DNA from: Blasia pusilla
Taxonomy: Eukaryota; Marchantiophyta; Marchantiopsida; Blasiales
Assembly (NCBI GenBank): GCA_050084515.1
Contig: CM114271.1
Span: 4,960,001-5,024,000, forward strand
Direction of reading: 5' to 3'
Length of the DNA: 64,000 bases
The translations under genes and the position numbers were made by a program. This document shows, piece after piece, positions 59,453 through 64,000 of this stretch. Every line of letters starts with the position of its first letter. Positions within the stretch are counted from its first letter, which is position 1. The notes beneath the pieces were generated by a model, which was not told where the DNA came from, did no database searches, and saw only the letters and a list, made by a program, of their open reading frames with translations.

Positions 59453-61489
59453 TATGGAGACACATTATACATAACATCATCAGCCTAAGTACAATATATA
59501 ATGTAGCTTTGTTGCTACATTATACATTCTAACAAGATTATATTGGTGTATTGAGCTTGCGTTCTCTTGTGTTAAGAGTGGGATAGGCTTGATATAGAGA
59601 TTGCATTTATCTTTGATTGCATTGATTCATATTCCTTTGTTTGTAGCACTATTTATGGATTGAATGTATCGAAGACACATTGGGAGCGAGTGTTATGCTA
59701 GAACATTGGAATCAAGGAGTTTCTTGCTAAAAGATCATTTAATGTATTCGATTGATTTTATTGAGGTTATACAAAGTTTCTAGGATTCATATGATAGATG
59801 GATTGTAGATACATTGTGATGAAAACCAATGTATTTGTTTAGTAATGTATATTTTCACGACATAAGAAAATGATCAACTCCATAGCAGCGCTTTCATTAG
59901 GTCCTCCTAAAATTGGTAAATATCTTGTACTTACTCTCTTGAACATTATCTTGTATGTTGCAAAAGATAGCATTCCGCAAGTCATGCTCTTGTTACTTAT
60001 TTTCACCCAAAACTCTTATGATATAATAATAGCCACTTTTTGGATCAACCTACTCTACATCTCCCAATTATGGATCTTCAATCATCCTTCAAGCTCAAAA
60101 CTTCTAAAAGGGGACATATACCCACCTAACCCCTAGCCCCCAACATAGACAAGCCATTCAAGACTTGGGATAGAATTCTTCTAGGAACCTAAAACAACCA
60201 TTCCACGCTTGGTGCTGCTAATTTCAAAATGGACCTCAAACGAGTCTCTAACTATAACTCAATATCTAAGCTCCAGGTCAAGGTTGAAGGTTAGGGTCCA
60301 AATGTGGACTATTTGGACCTAACTTTGTATCAACATCCCAATGCCAACTAGCCTCTCAATCCATCTTAAGCCCTTGGTTTAACCCATATATTTCCTTTGG
60401 AATCCCTTGTATATCACCCTTTCTCCCCTATATATATAGTTCTAGAGTCTAAATGTTGGATCATCCTCTTTCAGTTCATGATGGTTATCACTTCATATAA
60501 CCATTAAGGCTTGTTTCTTGCTTTTGCAACTTATGTCTCACTTTTGAAACTCCCACGAGTTTTCATACCAGTGTGAACCTACTACTAGCTACTAGAGTGA
60601 TGATGTTCCACATGGGGCATGTTTGATTTAAGAAGCCTTGATGTCATTTTGTAATTTGTCTAATTCATTTAGCACACAAAACTTGATTGGACATATTTTA
60701 TGGTATCTTTGTCTTAAGATGGCCAACATGCATACTTCTTAAGAGTCTCTATGTTTAAAGATTGACAATTGAGCTGGATGATCTACCAAAGGTGCATCAT
60801 GATGAACCCTAAGGACCTTAGTCCTTAAAGCTCTTTGAAACATATAACATCATGTGCGTCCATCTCAAGACATCATCCACAACCGTCATTTGTCCAACAC
60901 TTGTTCCCTTCCTCATAGCCTCTAGAAACTCTAGCCTAGATTATTTCATCATCTTGATAGGCCTCCTTGTCCAAGGTTGCATGGAAACCAACTTCTCTGT
61001 CTTTGTAAAATTCCTTACATGCCAAACTAGTCCCCTGCTCAGATTTTTTGGTCCTCAGGTCACCATAGTGGACTTGGGATGTAGGAACATGTGTGAGCTT
61101 GGATTGAGGGTGCGGGTCAAGAACCGAATGGATATGCGGGTCTAGTGCAGCCTTGCAGGCTCAACACAAGCCTGACGGGCTCGGTGCGGCTATGGGGGCT
61201 GGATGTGGGTTAGAAAATGGATGGCAAGAACCTACGTCATGTCGCTAGGCTAGGGTGCAGGTTGGCCAAGCTCGGGTCTACGTTGCGGGTGTTAGGAACC
61301 TGGGCTCGCATGGACATGTCTATCCTAGGGACATAAGTCTATGGAAATCGACTTTGATAGTTTGCAACCTTATCCTTCTCACCTTGACCTAACCAATAAT
61401 AAGATTCCAACACTTTAGTTCCTATTAGGTTTTTTTCCCGCCTACTCAAGGTGTCCCCTACTACCTTCTCCTTTCTTGTTTATACACTA
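59453..61489. other. intergenic, no gene supported
   Basis: Mostly AT-rich. A GC-richer patch at about 61070-61320 has G-rich words recurring irregularly (GTGCGGGT, GGGCTCGGTGC, GTTGCGGGTG), like a worn minisatellite. ORF 60852-61145 overlaps it and has no motif. Integrase remains of the gypsy relic to the right would be expected here but were not recognised. Confidence 0.45.
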
Positions 61490-62800
61490 TCTCCACTTGT
61501 ACAATATCTTACAATATACTCTTGCCAATGAAGCTTCTTCAATTATAGTATGTCTTGACTTGAAAAATACTTGCAAGTAATGTTTTCAATAAAAATCTTG
61601 AAGTACGGACCATGCAACAAGTACTCTTCTCACTTCTTAAGGAGATGAACCACCACACATATCTCTCATTAGTTGGCCTATTTTTCTCCAATTTTCCGAC
61701 TCATAAGACATTGATCAACCCTCTTGGTTCAAGAGTTCCCCAATTGCCAAGTTTAAAGCATTTTTCCAACTTTGAATAGGAATTTGAATTCAAAAAACTT
61801 GAGTAGTTAAGAAAAAGGATTACTAATCTAAATTTTCAATTGATCAAATGCCTCTTGACACTCTTCCGACCATGAAATTTTCATTTCCTTACGAGTAAAA
61901 TCAAACAACAATCATGGATATTTGGCAAAACCCTAGATGTATCTTCTAAAGAAAGTCACAAATCCAAAAAGTGACCTAGTCTTGATGTATTTCCTTTTCA
62001 TGATGGCCAAAACTTGATAGCCTCAAGCGTATCGATCATGATTGGATCTCAACCCTTCAAGTATCAACATGTGTCTTAAGAATTCCACTTGAGGACCCCT
62101 TGGACTATAAACTCACACTTGGAAGGCTTGGCAAACAACTTAACTTCCTCAACACCTCAAGATTCCTTTGAAAACACATTGCCTTCCACCTTGAGCTATA
62201 AGTACATGCCCCATCTCTTGCAATCCATGTCCGTATATATGTCGGTACTTGTCCGTCCTAGGGATGGACTTGTTCATTTTTTTGAAACCATGTAGGGATA
62301 TCATCAAAGAAAACCACGACTCTTGTATCTAAAATATCTTGAAAGATAGTATTCATGAGAGTAATAATATAATTGGTTTGCATATGTTGGTCAATCTGAA
62401 TGGAATCACCAAGGAGTAGGTAGTAGGAACTCATAAGAACCGTACCTTATCCTGATCAAGGTCTTGTGTTTGTCTCCTTCTTATTCAAATTTGGTATTAC
62501 CCTTGCCTTAGGTTCTAGCATTCCACATAATACATCATCTTCCAACCATAATGGATCTTTGTTATTCATGGTCTTCTTGTGATGTATGATGGTTTTCTTC
62601 TAGATTGTGTGATATAATACACTAGAACATATATAATATCCTAGAATACACACACAATCATATTGACCCATCTTTCTTAGAGATGAAAAGGAAAAGAGCT
62701 CAAAATACCAACTCACTTGGGCCAATGAACCCACTTTCATCCAATACCTTGAGTTCCCTTTCTTGAAGAGTCATATTCCAAGGGTTCCTAGCCTCATGAT
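61490..62800 (-). pseudogene. second Ty3/gypsy reverse transcriptase-RNase H, broken
   Basis: Minus strand from 62790: ELKVLDESGFIGPSELVF (family: EL--LL--GFIRPS-SP), FISKKDGSI followed by LCVYSRIL (KKDGS-R-C-DYR--N), TRYGSYEFL, MNTIFQDIL, RVVVFFDDI (intact catalytic Asp-Asp, 62290-62330), KLFAKPSKCEFIVQG, LEAIKFWP, a TFFRRYI/GFAK pair (YRRFI-GF) and SWSEECQEAF. RNase H remains near 61500-61650 read HGPYFKIFIENITCKYFSSQ. Several frame changes and stops make it inactive. A roughly 100-bp repeat (62177-62280) is inserted just after the Asp-Asp. Confidence 0.75.
62177..62280 (-). repeat. inserted short repeat, copy 1
   Basis: On the minus strand: ATGAACAAGTCCATCCCTAG, GGACATGGATTGCAAGAG, CTTATAGCTCAAGGTGGAAG. 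The same words, slightly altered, occur on the plus strand at 63217-63332. It falls between the Asp-Asp box and the LEVLR block of the reverse transcriptase, where the family has no such sequence. Confidence 0.75.
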
Positions 62801-64000
62801 TGGAGCCGTCCCAAGTTCAAGTTCTATTTTGTGATCAACTTCTCACCTAGGTACTAATCCTTTCAAAAGTTCCATGACTAAGACATCCCCAAAACTTTTC
62901 AATATTTTACTCATTGATATTCATATCCTAGACTTAGGCTTTTTTTTCTAGTTCTTTAAGTGATTCTTATTTTACCTTGGATTCCAGTATTTTAAACAAT
63001 ACACCTGAACATTGAAAACATCACTTGAGATCCCTCTCAAACTTCTTGGAGAAAATCAACTCTACAACAAGCTGTACATAATGAATCCTTAAAATTTGAG
63101 GGTGCAAATTTGTGTGTTAGATTTCAATAACCCTCATTGCATAACTATTGCTAAGAAGAACTTATAATATTCTTTTGGAAAATCGAATCACTTCAACATG
63201 CCTATTGTAGTTACACAAAATGGACAAGTCCATCCCTAGGATGGATATGGATGGACAAGTTAGAAAAAAATTCCATGGACATGAATTGCAAGAGGTGGGA
63301 GTCACGCTTATAGCTTATGATGGAAGGCAAGGCAAGGGCGAGTTGGGCAATGAGGGGGGAAGGAATGGAGGTGGAGGGAGGAAGAAACGAGAGAGTATGG
63401 AATACGAAGGAAAGTGGGGGGAATGAATTTTTGCCTACTTACAAGCATAAACAAGCATAAAGTCACAAAATCATATCTATGCCGCCTAATGTACATACTA
63501 GATAATTTCCCTAGCACCAAACTTCATGTCAAATCTTGAAATATCCATCTTGATGTTGAGCACTTGGTTCGAGGTCATTTTGACTTATTTATGAGTGTCT
63601 ATTTATATATGTCACAACTTAGGGTTACTCCATGTCAACTATCGAGTCTCGACATTCTTCACCTAAAATTGCATATCATTTTTTTTCCAAACCAACACCA
63701 ACAAAAATTTCCTTGGTAGTAGTAATTGCAATAGAAAACCCCTATTTTGCAAATGGAGCACTTAAGAAATGATGAGTGGAATTAATGGATTGGTGGTAGG
63801 AGGACACACCAATTTCCTCTTTTTAATTGCAATAGTAGAAATCAAGGTTTGATAGTTCTCCTTCGGTCATCTTATTTTTTATTGGAAAATGAAATTTAAA
63901 CATCTTGCAAAGTTATTATTTTTTTCAAGATTTCCTTTGAATTTCCAGATTCCTTTTCATAAGAGGTGAGGAAACGTACTAAAAATGGAATGGAAGAACT
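62801..64000. other. intergenic; purine-rich tract at 63320-63425
   Basis: Upstream (minus-strand) continuation of the gypsy relic would lie here but was not recognised. 63320-63425 is nearly all A and G, ending GAAAGTGGGGGGAATGA, followed by a short AAGCATAAAC tandem. The ORF through it is low-complexity Gly/Arg/Glu and not supported as a gene. Confidence 0.45.
63217..63332 (+). repeat. inserted short repeat, copy 2 (inverted relative to copy 1)
   Basis: ATGGACAAGTCCATCCCTAG, CCATGGACATGAATTGCAAG, CTTATAGCTTATGATGGAAG match 62177-62280 in opposite orientation, about 0.94 kb away. Confidence 0.75.

Noticed and set aside
63220-63426. 68-codon Gly/Arg/Glu-rich ORF
   Set aside because: It is a translation of the inserted repeat and the purine tract.

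Overview
This window is nuclear DNA from a land plant. Two intact multi-exon genes with GT-AG introns encode plant proteins: a cycloeucalenol cycloisomerase, an enzyme of the phytosterol route through cycloartenol, and a PH-RCC1-FYVE-BRX protein of the PRAF family. Almost everything else is AT-rich, repeat-laden sequence carrying broken Ty3/gypsy, PIF/Harbinger and Helitron-like remains. No rRNA, tRNA, CRISPR or bacterial operon structure was seen. I cannot place the species more closely from sequence alone.

Layout. 1-6.4 kb: non-coding sequence, a broken minus-strand ORF of unknown type and an LTR-like repeat (3.39-4.08 kb). 6.4-10 kb: cycloeucalenol cycloisomerase on the minus strand, reconstructed here as eight exons (330 aa), with a GC-richer upstream region to about 11.2 kb. 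11.2-24.2 kb: AT-rich repeat block with several members of one small Helitron-like family (best copies 11819-11993 and 17463-17688; two nearly abutting minus-strand copies at 23864-24195), an inverted repeat pair and a GC-rich island with a strong hairpin. 24.2-33.5 kb: GC-richer promoter/leader and the PRAF-type gene on the plus strand, reconstructed as nine coding exons (1173 aa).

36.5-39.6 kb: a decayed PIF/Harbinger element with a transposase pseudogene and a convergent trihelix (Myb/SANT-like) accessory-gene pseudogene, bracketed by two direct copies of an 84-bp GC-rich sequence. 39.8-42 kb: a possible retroelement fragment, interleaved direct repeats, a perfect 40-bp-arm hairpin and a 100-bp-arm inverted repeat. 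43.7-47 kb: a minus-strand Ty3/gypsy relic (RT, RNase H, integrase) interrupted by a repeat that recurs at 49.5 kb. 55.8-56.7 kb: a stretch packed with AGTCAT/ATGACT hexamers. 58.6-59.1 kb: a second LTR-like copy. 61.5-62.8 kb: a second gypsy RT-RNase H relic carrying a short inserted repeat next to its catalytic Asp-Asp.

The two real genes are unrelated in function, one in ER sterol synthesis and the other in RCC1/phosphoinositide-type signalling. They lie about 15 kb apart, transcribed away from each other, and are separated by transposon debris. I see no co-functioning gene cluster. The most unusual signals are structural: the compact Helitron family, the long perfect hairpin, the hexamer-dense block and the repeats bracketing or interrupting the transposon relics.
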